This document shows positions 1-10,341 of a stretch of DNA of 64,000 bases, piece after piece. Origin of the DNA: Tuctoria greenei (taxonomy: Eukaryota; Streptophyta; Magnoliopsida; Poales; Poaceae); NCBI GenBank assembly GCA_036927565.1, contig JAYESD010000007.1:1137644-1201643 (forward strand), in the 5' to 3' direction. Below the pieces are notes generated by a model, which searched no databases, was not told the origin of the DNA, and was given only the letters and a program-made list of their open reading frames with translations. A program made the translations under genes and the position numbers. Position 1 is the stretch's first letter, and the number at the start of each line of letters is the position of its first letter.

Positions 1-89
1 CGCTAGTACTTCCCTCTCTTTCTTTCATTGGGTAAATGATTCATCTAGTGAAGATCTTTTCTGGTTCTTATGCTTTCTATATACTGCAG

Positions 90-2083
90 CATGTAGATCT
101 GGAACCTGTGCGGACAGAAAGGCCAGGAGAATTGACAGCATATTACAAGATTGCCAGTAAGTGCACTGTAATTGATATATGGAGTGCTTAATAAGTCTTT
201 TATGTGGTTTCTAACAACTGTATTTTTTGTTCAGGACATTATAAGTGGGCCTTGGATGAGCTATTCATTAAACATAACTTTGCTCGAGTAATCATTCTGG
301 AAGGTCTTACATCTACCGGATCCTTTGGCTAAGTTGTTCTTATATACTCCTTCCGTTTCTTTTTATTTGTCACCGGTTAGTTCAAAAATGAACTAGCCGG
401 CGACAAATAAAAAGAAACGGAGAGAGTATTTCCACTTCTAACCCTTATTAATAATTATTTTGTTAATAGATGACATGGAGATTGCACCAGATTTCTTTGA
501 CTACTTTGAGGCTGCAGCTAAATTACTTGATAATGACATGTATGTTATGCTGTTATGTTTTTCTACATGCAAATATAAGGAACACGATATATAATTTCTC
601 TAGTTAGTAGTTGCTTACCTTTGATTGTCGTTGCCCTGTGGTATGGAAGGACAATTATGGCTGTTTCTTCTTGGAACGACAACGGGCAAAAACAGTTTGT
701 TAATGACCCAAGTTAGTATTATGATTGGCCTATTTTCAAATTCTTTCTCTATTTAGAGTGAATGCTACTCATGTTGCTATGCTAGCATTTTGCAGAAGCA
801 CTTTACCGCTCAGATTTCTTTCCTGGGCTTGGATGGATGTTAACAAAGTCCACTTGGATGGAACTGTCCCCGAAGTGGCCTAAAGCATATCCTTACTGTT
901 GCCTAGATATTTTTTTATTACTAGATATGTTATTTTTCTCACTCTGTATCCTATTTTGTTCATCCTTGACGAAATTTTACTTATTGGGATGATTGGGTTA
1001 GGCTAAAGGAGGTACATGGAAACCGACAATTCATTCGGCCAGAAGTCTGTAGAACATACAATTTTGGCGAGCATGTGCGTTCACTATTCTTCCTCATTTT
1101 TTATTTTTGATAAAAACTGTCAATCGCAAAAGGACTTGGAATAGCAATTGTTGTACCACATTTCTTCATGTAACAAAGATCAATAGATAACAGTTCGATG
1201 GTGAATCTGCAATGGCATGCACCACATGTCTCTGGATGACACTGTTGTTGCATACATTGAATTATGCAGATTGCGCCTACACTTTTCATTGTACGTTCGT
1301 TTTGCAGGGATCGAGCATGGGACAGTTCTTCAAACAGTATTTGGAAACCATTAGGTTAAATGATGTTCATGTATGCAAGACTTTCCACTTTATTCATTAT
1401 GTATTCCTGTTACAAGGTTATTGTTGCTGGAACTTATTCCTTGTCTCTGGCCGCAGATTGACTGGAATTCTGAGGATTTGAGCTACCTCGGCGAGGTAAG
1501 AACTAATTTGGATTTCACAAAGCCGTCCTTCACACAAGAAGTGTCTAATCATGTTTGCAATAATGTTAGGATAAGTTTTTGTCCAAATTTAGAAAAGAGG
1601 TAGCTAGTGCCACACCTCTCCATGGCAAGGATGCTGTGTTGAAAGCACACAACATGGGTACAGATGTAAGGATCCAATACAATGACCAGGAAGACTTTGA
1701 GCGGATAGCTCGCCAATTTGGAATTTTTGAAGAATGGAAGGTAATTCTTAATCCAAATCTAGACAATTTTGTCAACTATGTTAAGCAACAAATTATGTCA
1801 TGTTCCATTCAAAAAAAAAAACAAATTATGTCATGTTGTAGAGGTTTTTTTCTTCGGTTAAAAATTACCTATACAACCACTTCAAGCTTGAGCTTAGTCT
1901 TGAAACTTTGATTTCAAATGTTGTATGTTGTGTCATGATTCATGCTTTTTTCTCATTTGAAAAATATTCCAGGATGGCATCCCAAGAACAGCTTACAAAG
2001 GAGTAGTAGTATTCCGATACAACAGTAGCCAAAGACGGATATTTCTGGTCGGCCCAGATTCTGTTGGTCAACTTGGGTTGTAA
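90..2083 (+). CDS. GnTI: N-acetylglucosaminyltransferase I (3' part of gene)
   Basis: Alpha-1,3-mannosyl-glycoprotein beta-1,2-N-acetylglucosaminyltransferase, the Golgi type II membrane enzyme that adds the first GlcNAc to Man5GlcNAc2 and so starts complex N-glycan formation. Ten coding exons are visible: 90-156, 235-303, 470-539, 650-711, 796-886, 981-1074, 1308-1370, 1457-1495, 1570-1740 and 1973-2083 (TAA). They join in one frame. Recognisable blocks are ARVIILEDDMEIAPDFF (containing the metal-binding ED-D motif of the family), MAVSSWNDNGQ, FFPGLGWML, WDDWVRL, RPEVCRTYNFG and the C-terminal GIPRTAYKGVVVFRY. The N-terminal anchor, stem and first part of the catalytic domain lie left of the window. 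All introns are GT-AG except 887-980, which is AT-AC. No break is seen in the visible part. Confidence 0.93.
345..428. mobile_element. Stowaway-like MITE in a GnTI intron
   Basis: An 84-bp near-perfect inverted repeat whose ends read CTCCTTCCGTTTC and GAAACGGAGAGAG, flanked by TA. It is almost all stem, which is typical of very short Tc1/mariner-derived grass MITEs. It fills about half of the 166-bp intron 304-469. Confidence 0.8.
887..980 (+). other. AT-AC U12-type intron in GnTI
   Basis: The intron starts with ATATCCTT, the U12-type AT-AC 5' splice site consensus, and ends in AC. TCCTTGAC at 963-970 matches the U12 branch-site consensus, with the branch A 11 nt from the 3' end. These boundaries restore the conserved PKAYWDDW reading frame, and no GT-AG pair here does so. 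It should therefore be removed by the minor spliceosome. Confidence 0.9.
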
Positions 2084-2452
2084 CATGATGAGATGGAGAA
2101 TTTCATCGTGGAGCAAGAGGTGTTTATCAAAGTTTGAGATGGCACCCACTGGCAGATGCCTTTACTAATTTCAATCAGCACAGAGCGACCAGGATGCATG
2201 GCGTAGACTTTTTTGAAGTGATCGTCTCAGCGTAGACTTTTTTGAAGTAATCATCTCCAAGGACCAACAGATTAGGATCAGCACAGGCACGGTTTATGGG
2301 AATATTTGATAGACAAAGCATTATTATTTGAGTGCATCAAACATTTTAGATAGCAAGAGAGATTATACGATATTGTGATATGCATAGGAGAATGTAGCCG
2401 CAGCAAAAGCAGCTCAATATCTGAATTCACATACTGTTTAGGGTTAAAGATA
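2084..2452. other. GnTI 3' flank
   Basis: Presumed 3' UTR and downstream spacer of GnTI. It holds a short local duplication: a 20-bp unit containing GCGTAGACTTTTTTGAAGT occurs near 2201 and again near 2230. No gene seen. Confidence 0.5.
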
Positions 2453-2536
2453 TATTTCCTCCGTTTTTGAAAGTTTGTCGCTTTCTAATATAAAAATAAA
2501 TAAGAAGGCGATAAACTTTTGAGAAAGGAGGGAGTA
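2453..2536. mobile_element. Stowaway-like MITE
   Basis: A short palindromic element. The ends read TTCCTCCGTTTTTGAAAG and CTTTTGAGAAAGGAGGGAG, and GTCGC-TTT and its complement are present in the arms. TA-rich flanks. Confidence 0.7.
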
Positions 2537-2841
2537 TGATTTATGACAGCAAAATTTGCATGTGATGCCGCTCTCGTGTGTGAATGAGTCCATTCCTGAA
2601 ACTTGTTTGGTTTCTGACGTGAGGTTTGCTTGCTGCCACTTTCCTTGCAAGTTTCTTCATCTAAGGCGACTTTGCATATTCAAACCTCTTTAATGGGGGT
2701 TAACTAAAAATCCAAAATAGCAGAATGCATAAAACATATTTTGGATTTTGGAATCAAAGAATCTAAAATCTCCTTATGTTCATATCTTGAAATTTCTAAA
2801 CCCAATCTATTGACTGCGAATACATAATTATAGATTTTCAT

Positions 2842-2924
2842 GGAGTACTATCTTTAAAAGTTTGTCGTTTTTAAGTTTAAAAATAAACTACAAAGCGACT
2901 AATTTTTGCAGACGGATGGAGTAC
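2842..2924. mobile_element. Stowaway-like MITE, diverged
   Basis: An 80-bp imperfect inverted repeat related to the element 390 bp to its left: AAAAGTTTGTCGTTTTTAAG pairs with the complementary AAGCGAC-AATTTTTGC arm, and the ends are GGAGTAC on both sides. Confidence 0.6.
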
Positions 2925-2941
2925 TTGTTACTTTCTTTTGC

Positions 2942-3544
2942 AAGTTAGCTTTGGATGGAGCAAGAGCTGAACCGAAAGTGTTGATGTTTGGGTGGACCTT
3001 TTTTCATGAGAAAGCCCTAACCGCATACAACCTCGAGAGACGTGGCTGGGATAGCAATGTAGTTTGCCCGTTATGCTTACAGGAAGTAGAAAACAGCGAG
3101 ACACATCCTCCTTGCATGCCCCTTTACAAACAATGAAATGGTTCAGCCAATGATACAATTTTCAGGTGGACATAAGCACCTTCACTCCCGAGGCGTTGAA
3201 GATTGCAGATTGGTGACCATAAAGGAAATGGTGAAAGAGAGGAGAGAAACCTTGGGAGCGATCCTGTATGCTTGGTGGAATGTTTGGATTCCAAGGAGAA
3301 GAAAGAGATGCGTTAGCGGTGACAGGTTAGGCAAAAGAGGAATTCAACTATTTCCTCATGGCCCAAAAAACTTTCTTTGAAGTTGTAAACTAGTTTCCTC
3401 CTTTGCCTTACTAATATCTGATGTTTTATAATCTAACAACTGAAGTTCTCAGAATAAACCTTCTTTTATATCTATTTCTTCTGCTTTAATGGAATGGCAG
3501 TACACCTGCCCTTTACTTAAAAAAAAAAAGAAGTTAGCTTTGGA
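2942..3544 (+). mobile_element. 5'-truncated LINE with target duplication
   Basis: The insert at 2956-3530 encodes the C-terminal end of a plant LINE ORF2. A zf-RVT zinc-binding domain (KVLMFGWTFFHEK, then NLERRGW, then CPLC) runs from about 2970 to 3110, followed in another frame by the terminal LGAILYAWWNVW motif near 3250-3290. It ends in a poly(A) run (3519-3530). The 14-bp sequence AAGTTAGCTTTGGA occurs immediately before (2942-2955) and after (3531-3544), a target-site duplication. The coding part is broken, so the copy is dead. Confidence 0.85.
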
Positions 3545-3588
3545 ACATGGAGAGGCGAGAGGTCCAAATGACAACATGCCCCTGTGCT

Positions 3589-3637
3589 GATTTTTTTATT
3601 AATATACCTTTTAAAAAATAATTTAATATAAATAACC
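3589..3637 (+). repeat. MULE left terminal inverted repeat
   Basis: About 48 bp, AT-rich, beginning GATTTTTTTATTAATATACC. It matches the reverse complement of 10571-10619 apart from homopolymer length. Confidence 0.85.
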
Positions 3638-3663
3638 TCCGAATTTGAAAATTTTGAAACTAA

Positions 3664-3915
3664 CCTAAGTTCGTATGTGCCTCATACGAAATGACATGTG
3701 GGCCACGAATTTCGTATGAAGCACATACAAAATTGACGTGGCGTGCCACGCTGTCCTGGGGTTCCCGAGGCGGCTGACCTGTTTCCGAGGTCGAGCGAAT
3801 CTTGTATGTGCCTCATACGACATTCGACCCCAAAAGGAATTTCGTATGCGGCACATACAAAATTTGCCGATCTGTGGGGCCCGCCTGAACCGCGTATGTG
3901 TCACGGACGAGTTTC
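3664..3915. repeat. MULE left subterminal palindrome array
   Basis: Five or so units of the form TTCGTATG-N-CATACGAA (for example near 3669, 3711, 3802, 3840 and 3893), each an imperfect palindrome of about 25 bp. The same units recur inside the other end of the element. Likely transposase or host-factor binding sites, by analogy with subterminal repeats of other DNA transposons; this is inference. Confidence 0.75.
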
Positions 3916-4527
3916 GTCGTCTTTAAAACAGCGACGACTTCTTCTTCTCGGCACTCTGCCGCACCTCCACACTGCAGCGCCCGCGCCGCCACGCCGTCGC
4001 TCAGCCGCCGCGCCGCCGCTCAGCCACTGCTCTGCCGCCTCCCGCTCAGCCACCACTCGCCCACGTCTTCGGTATTTTATATTCCTTTGTATTTGTATTC
4101 CTCTTTAGTGCTATTACGTGTTATTAGGTTTTGATAGTTATTTTAGGTATTTTATTTAGTGATTCCTCTTTATGTATTTTAGGTAGTGATAGTTATGTGT
4201 TATTATGTGTTTTCCTCTTTATGTATTTTAGGTATTCGTATGTTAGGTATTCGTATGTTATTAGGTATTCGTATGTTATTTTTAGTTAATGTATTCGTAT
4301 GTATTCGGTTCTAATAGTTCTAGTTTTTAGGTTTATATTTGTAGGTTATTTTTAGTTAATGTTAGAAGTAATAATATGTGATAAATGTTTAGTGTTTAGA
4401 AGTGCGCTTCTCCAATTCATACATCGTAATGTAATTTTTAGGTTTCTATTTTTTTGGATAATAAGACTGCGAATAGGCATTCTTAACATGCGGTTACTTT
4501 TATTTGTTTTTATAAATTCCAATAGGA

Positions 4528-7455
4528 ATGTCAAAGAAGTTAGTGTTTTGGATATTTTATGGAGAATGCACAATTGTTTATGACTCTAATGGGATTGATT
4601 TGTCTGGGTTCACGTCGTGTGATGAAGGGATAACAAGAGCAAATGAGAGGACATTTAGTGGTGTCGTAAACTGGTTGATGAAAACATTTAACCTTGATCC
4701 ACAACAACATCAGTTGACATTGGAAGGAATGATTAATCGCGCAAGAAATGAATTTTATTGGGATTTGATTGTTATTAAGGGAACAAAAAATTGGAGAAAA
4801 TTTGTAGATTTGGTTGTGGAGCGGGGTTGGCCTCTAGTGCTTCTTGCGCAAGCAGAAATAAAAGAAGTAGAGATTGCAGCGGAAGCTGATGAAGCAAATA
4901 GTGTGGAAAATGATGTAGGAATAGAAGAAGTTGGAGAGAACTCGATACATACTCAAGCACGTAGTGTGGCAGATGAAGGAGAGCACATCGAGAACATAGT
5001 TGAAAAAATTAGGATCGAAGATATGGACCGCAAAAACGTTCTAGAAGTTGACTCTTCTGATGATGAGAATGATACTATTGTTCCTGCAGAGTGGAATAAC
5101 CCGACCCTGAGTAATTTATCAGCTATAGAAAAGTATTGTGGCTTATCGGGATACCATGAGAATCAGTTAACACAAGGATATATTTTTAAAGACAAAGATA
5201 TTTTGAAGGATGCAGTGAAATATTGGTCTCTGTCTGTGCAGAGATCATTTACAGTTTACATGTTAAGTAAAAAATATTATGATGTGAAATGTGTGTTCTC
5301 GAGTTGTCCTTTTCGAGTCCATGGTTTCGAGGAGAAGTGAACGAAGCTATGGAGAGTATAAAAAATGATTGATCACGCATGCGAGTTGCATGAATTGGAG
5401 AAGTGCAATAGTGCTCTTACATCGCAGTTATTGCGAATCACATGTATGCCCGAATTGTTGATAACATTCAGTTTGAACCGAAATCAATAATAAACACTAT
5501 TGAGGAGGAGTTCAAGTACACCATAAGTTACTCCAAAGCGTGGAAGGCCAAACAGAAGGTGATTGAGCAAAGATTTGGTTCATTTGAAGCTTCTTATGAA
5601 AATCTTCCAAAGTTGTTGCAGACCGTCTAAGAGAGGAATGTTGGTACTTATTATGACATTATGGATGTGCCGAACAGAGATATGTCTGGGAAGTTTTTTC
5701 TCCATCGTGCATTCTTTGCATTAGGTCAATGTATTGCTGCATTCAGACATTGCAGTCCTATCCTCTGCATTGATGGTATAATTTTAACTGGAAAGTACAA
5801 AAGTCAAATTCTAACAGTATTGCAGTTGATGGGAATTAACAGGTGTTGCCTGTGGCTTTTATCTGAGGTGAGGCCTCCGAGCGTGGGCAAGAATCTTATT
5901 GGACAGACATTTAATCAAGATATTGCATGCTAATGTAGTGGTCCTTCTTGACAATCAAGATATTACATCCATGACAACTAATTTAGCTAAGCTGAGGTCC
6001 TTCTTTGACATTACTTCTATTAAATTTTATTTAGTCTTCTATATTTTACACATGCTAATGTAGTGGTACTCAATACAGATATATAACTGGGTGATACGCG
6101 GGTTTAAGAGGATTACCTTTGGTTGCTATTGTCGAGTGCATTTTGTATGACATGCAAGTACTTTCATGAGTGTTGCGCAACTGCAATTTCAGTAAGGAAT
6201 GATATCAATTTGGCTTATTCACCCTACATGTGCAAGTTCATGGAGAAGAAAATCCGAAAGGCCGCATTTCATCGTGTGCCACCTATGAGAATTGCAGAGC
6301 ACAGGTATGAAATTCTGTGTACGGACAAGAATCGTCGTGGTGGTAACCGTGAGAGAGTTGTTCAGCAGTGCATTCTTTATCAGGATGATTGCACGTGAAC
6401 ATGTATGAAGTCACAACTCTTTCATAGGCCTTGTTCTCATGTTATTGCAGCTTGCTCATTTATCAAGTTAACAACAAGTAATTACGTATCCTACTACTTA
6501 CAGAAAGAGGTTCTTGTGAGTACTTGGAATGCATAGATATATGGATTTGCTAATAAATGCACATTTACCACAGATCCAGGACCAGACGCTTTGCGAGGAC
6601 TTGACACCGTGCGATTGAAACAGAAAAGAGGTCATCGCAAAACTCGACGTATCAGAAACGATATGAATGAGTTCGAAATTGGCAAATTTCAAGGAACATA
6701 CAGCAAGTGCAACCAAACTGGTCATACTTATAAAAATTGCATTTCAAACAATGAGGCAAATGTGGCTGAAGTTGGACTTTATGGGAATCCTAAGGGCGGT
6801 CGACGTCCTTGTGCACGCTGCACAACCATGTTTAGGGATGACAATGCTATTTGATGTGCATCGTTATATTTAGATGTGCTACATTATGTAATATCTTATT
6901 ATTATGTACTATGAATTTGTACGTGTACGTTAAGTGAAGTCTGTTGTATCGAACATTGACATATGTACTGTTATGAATATATTGTTCATGTTTTTTTATT
7001 TGAATATGTTGTCCACGTCGTTCATTTGAATATGTTTTTCAAGTTTTTCGTTCTATTAATGTTTTCCTTGTCATATGTAGGTATAGCTGCAGAATAAGGA
7101 CAGTGTCCTGAGTTACTTCAGTTTCGGATTGATATATAACACAAAGGTTTCTGACTTTGGCAGGAGAGGGCATAACAGACTATGATACTACGCTTTTAGG
7201 CTCGCAGACGCACCACGACAGTCCTCCAGCTTCACTTTCCAGATCGACGACTACTTGGTGGACATGCCGCAACAGGATACAGTTCCTGTATCGCAGTTGG
7301 ATGGTGCTCTCATTCTGACTCAGCTTTCACAGCAGTTCGAGACACCTGCGCCTGTTCAGTAGCGACAGAGGAGGGCAGCTCCTTCGCGCGTGTCTTACGA
7401 TCGGGCTCATGTGAATGTTGCGTGTAGGTTCAATAACAAGCGTGGTAGACGTTAG
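4528..7455 (+). pseudogene. MULE transposase (mudrA-like), broken
   Basis: Starts with ATG 4528. The first 270 codons are open and include the N-terminal MuDR-type region and the start of the plant-MuDR domain (QGYIFKDKDILKDAVKYW). After a stop at 5338 the frame is interrupted repeatedly. Still recognisable are KAWKAKQKVIEQRFGSFE (about 5540), AFFALGQCIAAFRHC then LCIDG with the first catalytic Asp (about 5710-5790), CKYFHE, then FHRVPPM-AEHRYE, a SWIM-type CTCMK-LFHRPCSHVIAA (about 6390-6450) and a zinc knuckle CNQTGHTYKNC (about 6700). The stretch expected to hold the second Asp and the Glu is missing between about 5870 and 6070. A C-terminal tail continues to about 7455. Not functional. 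Confidence 0.85.
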
Positions 7456-7562
7456 TAACGTGTACCCATGTATGTGTGTGTTATATTGTAGAAGAACTAT
7501 GTTATGTTTTCTTTATACACTATATATTTCATACTTCTATCATTTTTTTATATAAACAACAA

Positions 7563-7855
7563 TGCACTTTATCGTGTTAGGCGAAATTTATCCACAACAT
7601 CAACAGATACATGTTAAGCGAATCTCGTACAAGAAAAGAACGACATTGCACTTTATCGTGTCAGACGAATCTTATCCACAACATCAATAGATACATGTCA
7701 GACGAATCTCGTACAAGAGAAGAATGACATTGCACTTTATTGTGTCAGACGAATCTTATCCACGACATCAATAGATACATGTTAGACGAATCTCGTACAA
7801 GAGCAGAACAACATTACAGGCGAATCTCGTACAAGAGAAGAACGACATTGCACTA
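7563..7855 (+). repeat. Tandem repeat, 84-bp unit
   Basis: Three full units and one partial unit. Each starts at or near ATTGCACTTTATCGTGT and contains GACGAATCTTATCC, GATACATGT and GAATCTCGTACAAGAG. Units differ by a few substitutions. The block ends 8 bp before the TATA box of the GRF gene. Diverged relatives of the same unit occur at about 8640-8885. Confidence 0.85.
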
Positions 7856-7862
7856 ATCGCCC

Positions 7863-7870
7863 TATATAAA
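7863..7870 (+). promoter_or_regulatory. TATA box of GRF gene
   Basis: TATATAAA. It would place the transcription start near 7895, which favours ATG 7910 over the upstream in-frame ATG at 7892. Confidence 0.5.
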
Positions 7871-7909
7871 TATGACTACTCGTGTGTCCTTGTGTTCTTC
7901 ACGCCAAAA

Positions 7910-8526
7910 ATGATGACTAGAGGTCAAGGTAGGTGTGGAGGTGAAACAATGGCGAGTACAAGTCGTGGTACGCGAGGAGGTGGAAACTTTAGAGCAGTGC
8001 CTGAAAATTACTTGATTGGAGGTCCAACTTGGTATGAACCACCATTAGATGAGTTCCCGCTTTTTACTAAGAGTTATTTTGGCCCGTTTAATCCACTACA
8101 ACCATACGATGGCAGCAAACAAGAGTGGCCCAAGTGTCATTGTGACCTGAATTGTATTGTCCAAATGATGGACGAAGGAGACGACATCGGTCGTCGTTTC
8201 TTTCGTTGTCCTGTTGGTGGAGTAAGTACTAAATATCATTTTCAAAACATATTTCATATATGCAATTTTAATGATAATAATTTTGGTTTTAGGTTTACTA
8301 TGATGATAAAAATTGTGGATATACACTCTGGGTTGATCCACCACCTATTAAGGCTACTCGAGAGTATATTAAACATGTACAACATCGCAATCAAGATTTG
8401 GTGGGTGAACTAGCTGAAATGGAACTTCAACAGATGGAACTTTATCCTGGTACAAGTCAGACGAATGATGAGGATGAAAACGACGTTTGCAATAACATGT
8501 CTTGCAACTGTCCGCATCACAAGTAG
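7910..8526 (+). CDS. GRF-like zinc-finger protein inside the MULE
   Basis: Two exons, 7910-8221 and 8293-8526, with a 71-bp GT-AG intron, coding for 181 aa without interruption. Residues about 75-125 form a GRF-type zinc-binding pattern: CHCDLNC, then GRRFFRCPVGG ending exon 1, then NCGYTLWVDPP at the start of exon 2. GRF fingers bind single-stranded nucleic acid in other proteins. The rest is a Gly/Arg-rich N-terminus, a short helical stretch (EYIKHVQHRNQDLVGELAEMELQ) and a Cys/His-rich end (CNNMSCNCPHHK). It has its own TATA box after a tandem repeat. It stays open while the neighbouring transposase is dead, so it may be selected, young, or open by chance. Role unknown; a captured host gene or a standard MULE accessory gene are both possible. 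Confidence 0.72.
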
Positions 8527-8639
8527 TAGCGAAGTAGCAAAATATGTTTTGTATGGTTCCTATGTATAACAAGTATGTTTCGAATGAAAAGTTTGTTAAA
8601 ATTACTTTGTCGTCTTTCTGCTTTGCGACTCGCCATACT

Positions 8640-8890
8640 ACTTTCTAACTTGTGAGATGAATCTTGTAAGACGAATCTTATTTACATAAAATACGCCAAA
8701 AACTCACGTGAAACTTATCCATGACATCACCAGGTCCATATCAGGCGAATTTCATACACGAAATTCACGACATTGCACTGCTTCTTCTCAGGCGAATCTC
8801 GTATAAGAGAAAAATGAAATCGCACTGCTCTGTGTTAGGAGAATCCCGTAGAAGAGAAAAACAAAATTGCACTGCTCCATGCCAGACCAC
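8640..8890 (+). repeat. Diverged copies of the 84-bp repeat
   Basis: Scattered fragments such as GAATCTTGTAAGACGAATCTTATT, CAGGCGAATTTCATAC, and GAATCTCGTATAAGAG lie between the two zinc-finger genes and upstream of the second, mirroring the arrangement upstream of the first. Confidence 0.6.
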
Positions 8891-9039
8891 GTGAAATGTC
8901 GGTTCACACTTATCCATCTCAGGGATAAAATTTCTCCTACACTAGGTCCATAAACCATCATCCGTTCGTCTATATAACACTCACTCCGCTAACAGCTTCA
9001 ATACACACTCAGTACGATCATTCCATATACTTTAGTACC

Positions 9040-9693
9040 ATGGACGAGAACTCACCACCCACAAATTGAGAAAATGTTCCAATCCCCGAGGTATTACAAC
9101 CTCCAATGTGTTTCTGTGGCACTGATTGTAGGTTTGTAAGAGATCTTCGACCTGGTTACTTGTATGGTTGCCGGCTTTAGATGTGCGACAACTACGAGTA
9201 CAATCCCCCTCACAGGACGTGCCCATTTCTTCCAGGTGGTAGAAAATATATAATATGCAACATTATTTCTGTTTTTATGAATGCTATACAATCTATTCTT
9301 TTGTGCAAAAACTTGTGCAGTCACCATCACCTATTTGCGACTTCAAGAACTACATCGACCAGGAACAATCGGCAAAAGACGTTGAGGAGGTTCAGAGAAT
9401 GGCTTGACATGCATATTGGAAGTTCAAAGAATAAATAGAGTGAGATGAAAGAATAGAGCAAGAGAGGAGGAATAGAGCTGAACAGGAGGAGTGTCGTCGC
9501 AAGAAGCAAGAAGAAATTCGACAATGGTTCGCAAAGTGTGATCACAAAGCTACAGAGGAAGAACGCGTCGTAGCACAAGCACGAGAGGCTGAGCGAGAAC
9601 ACAAGCGCGAGATAGCTCGTCGCGCAAGAGAAGCCGGCCTGGATACTTTGCATAAGGGAAAATACCCCGTTGCATTCAGTAGCAACTTGGGTA
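9040..9693 (+). pseudogene. Decayed second zinc-binding gene of the MULE
   Basis: From ATG 9040 the frame reads MDENSPPTN, then a TGA, then a conserved-looking PPMCFCGTDCRFVRD and YLYGCRL, a TAG, and CDNYEYNPPHRTCPF up to a probable donor near 9235. A second exon begins after a CAG near 9320 (CDFKNYIDQEQ) and soon stops. Another frame continues through a Glu/Arg-rich helix (EECRRKKQEEIRQW, EREHKREIARRAREAG). The plan of two exons, a Cys-rich domain and a charged helix resembles the intact upstream GRF gene. A short upstream TATATAA (8972) fits a promoter. At least two stops and one frameshift make it nonfunctional. Confidence 0.65.
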
Positions 9694-10320
9694 AACTATG
9701 ATCGGTGTTTAATTCAACTAAGACGTGTTAAGATTAGATCAGTGCATCTTAAGTGCGTGTATACACGCCATTTGTATTACTTATTTTATGTTTTCTTACA
9801 ACAATATGTGTACGTATGTTTTGCCTCATGTACCATAGTAGTAGAGTGGCAAACAACATGCACATATTTTCAGAACTATGTAATTTCATTTCATGTAACT
9901 GTCATCGAACTTTTTAATTTTAGTACAATTGATTCTATACTTTTCAGAGCAATGCGATTGTTATCACAATATGATTTTAAAAAATTTATTGCTCACATTA
10001 AACTCCCATAAAATATATTGATAACATATTTTTTATACTCAACAAAACTTACATTACAATAACTTTTATGAACGTTTCTACAAATTCTAACTCCAAGTGT
10101 TTCTAAATTAAAAACCAAAACTGAATACATTTTACAAGCGTGCAGAAATGTGATTGTATTGCTTAATAACACATTCAATTACTCTTGTTCTACATACTAA
10201 ATATATAGAAACTTAATTGAATTCAAAACTACAGAATATATGCTCTATTTTATACTTTAGATTTCTAGCAAATCGGTCTATAAATTTTGATAAACTTATG
10301 TGTAAAATAGATCAAATGCA
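9694..10320. other. AT-rich MULE interior, no gene
   Basis: A 600-bp AT-rich stretch between the last MULE pseudogene and the right subterminal repeats. The open frames present are short and show no recognisable domain. Confidence 0.5.
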
Positions 10321-10341
10321 GTGCCAAAATTGGGCACAGAA

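Noticed and set aside
7563..7855. Possible CRISPR-like array
   Set aside because: The units are contiguous 84-bp tandem copies without unique spacers, inside a plant transposon.
7892..7909. Upstream in-frame ATG of the GRF gene
   Set aside because: Only about 22 bp from the TATA box, so it would lie at or before the expected transcription start; ATG 7910 preferred.
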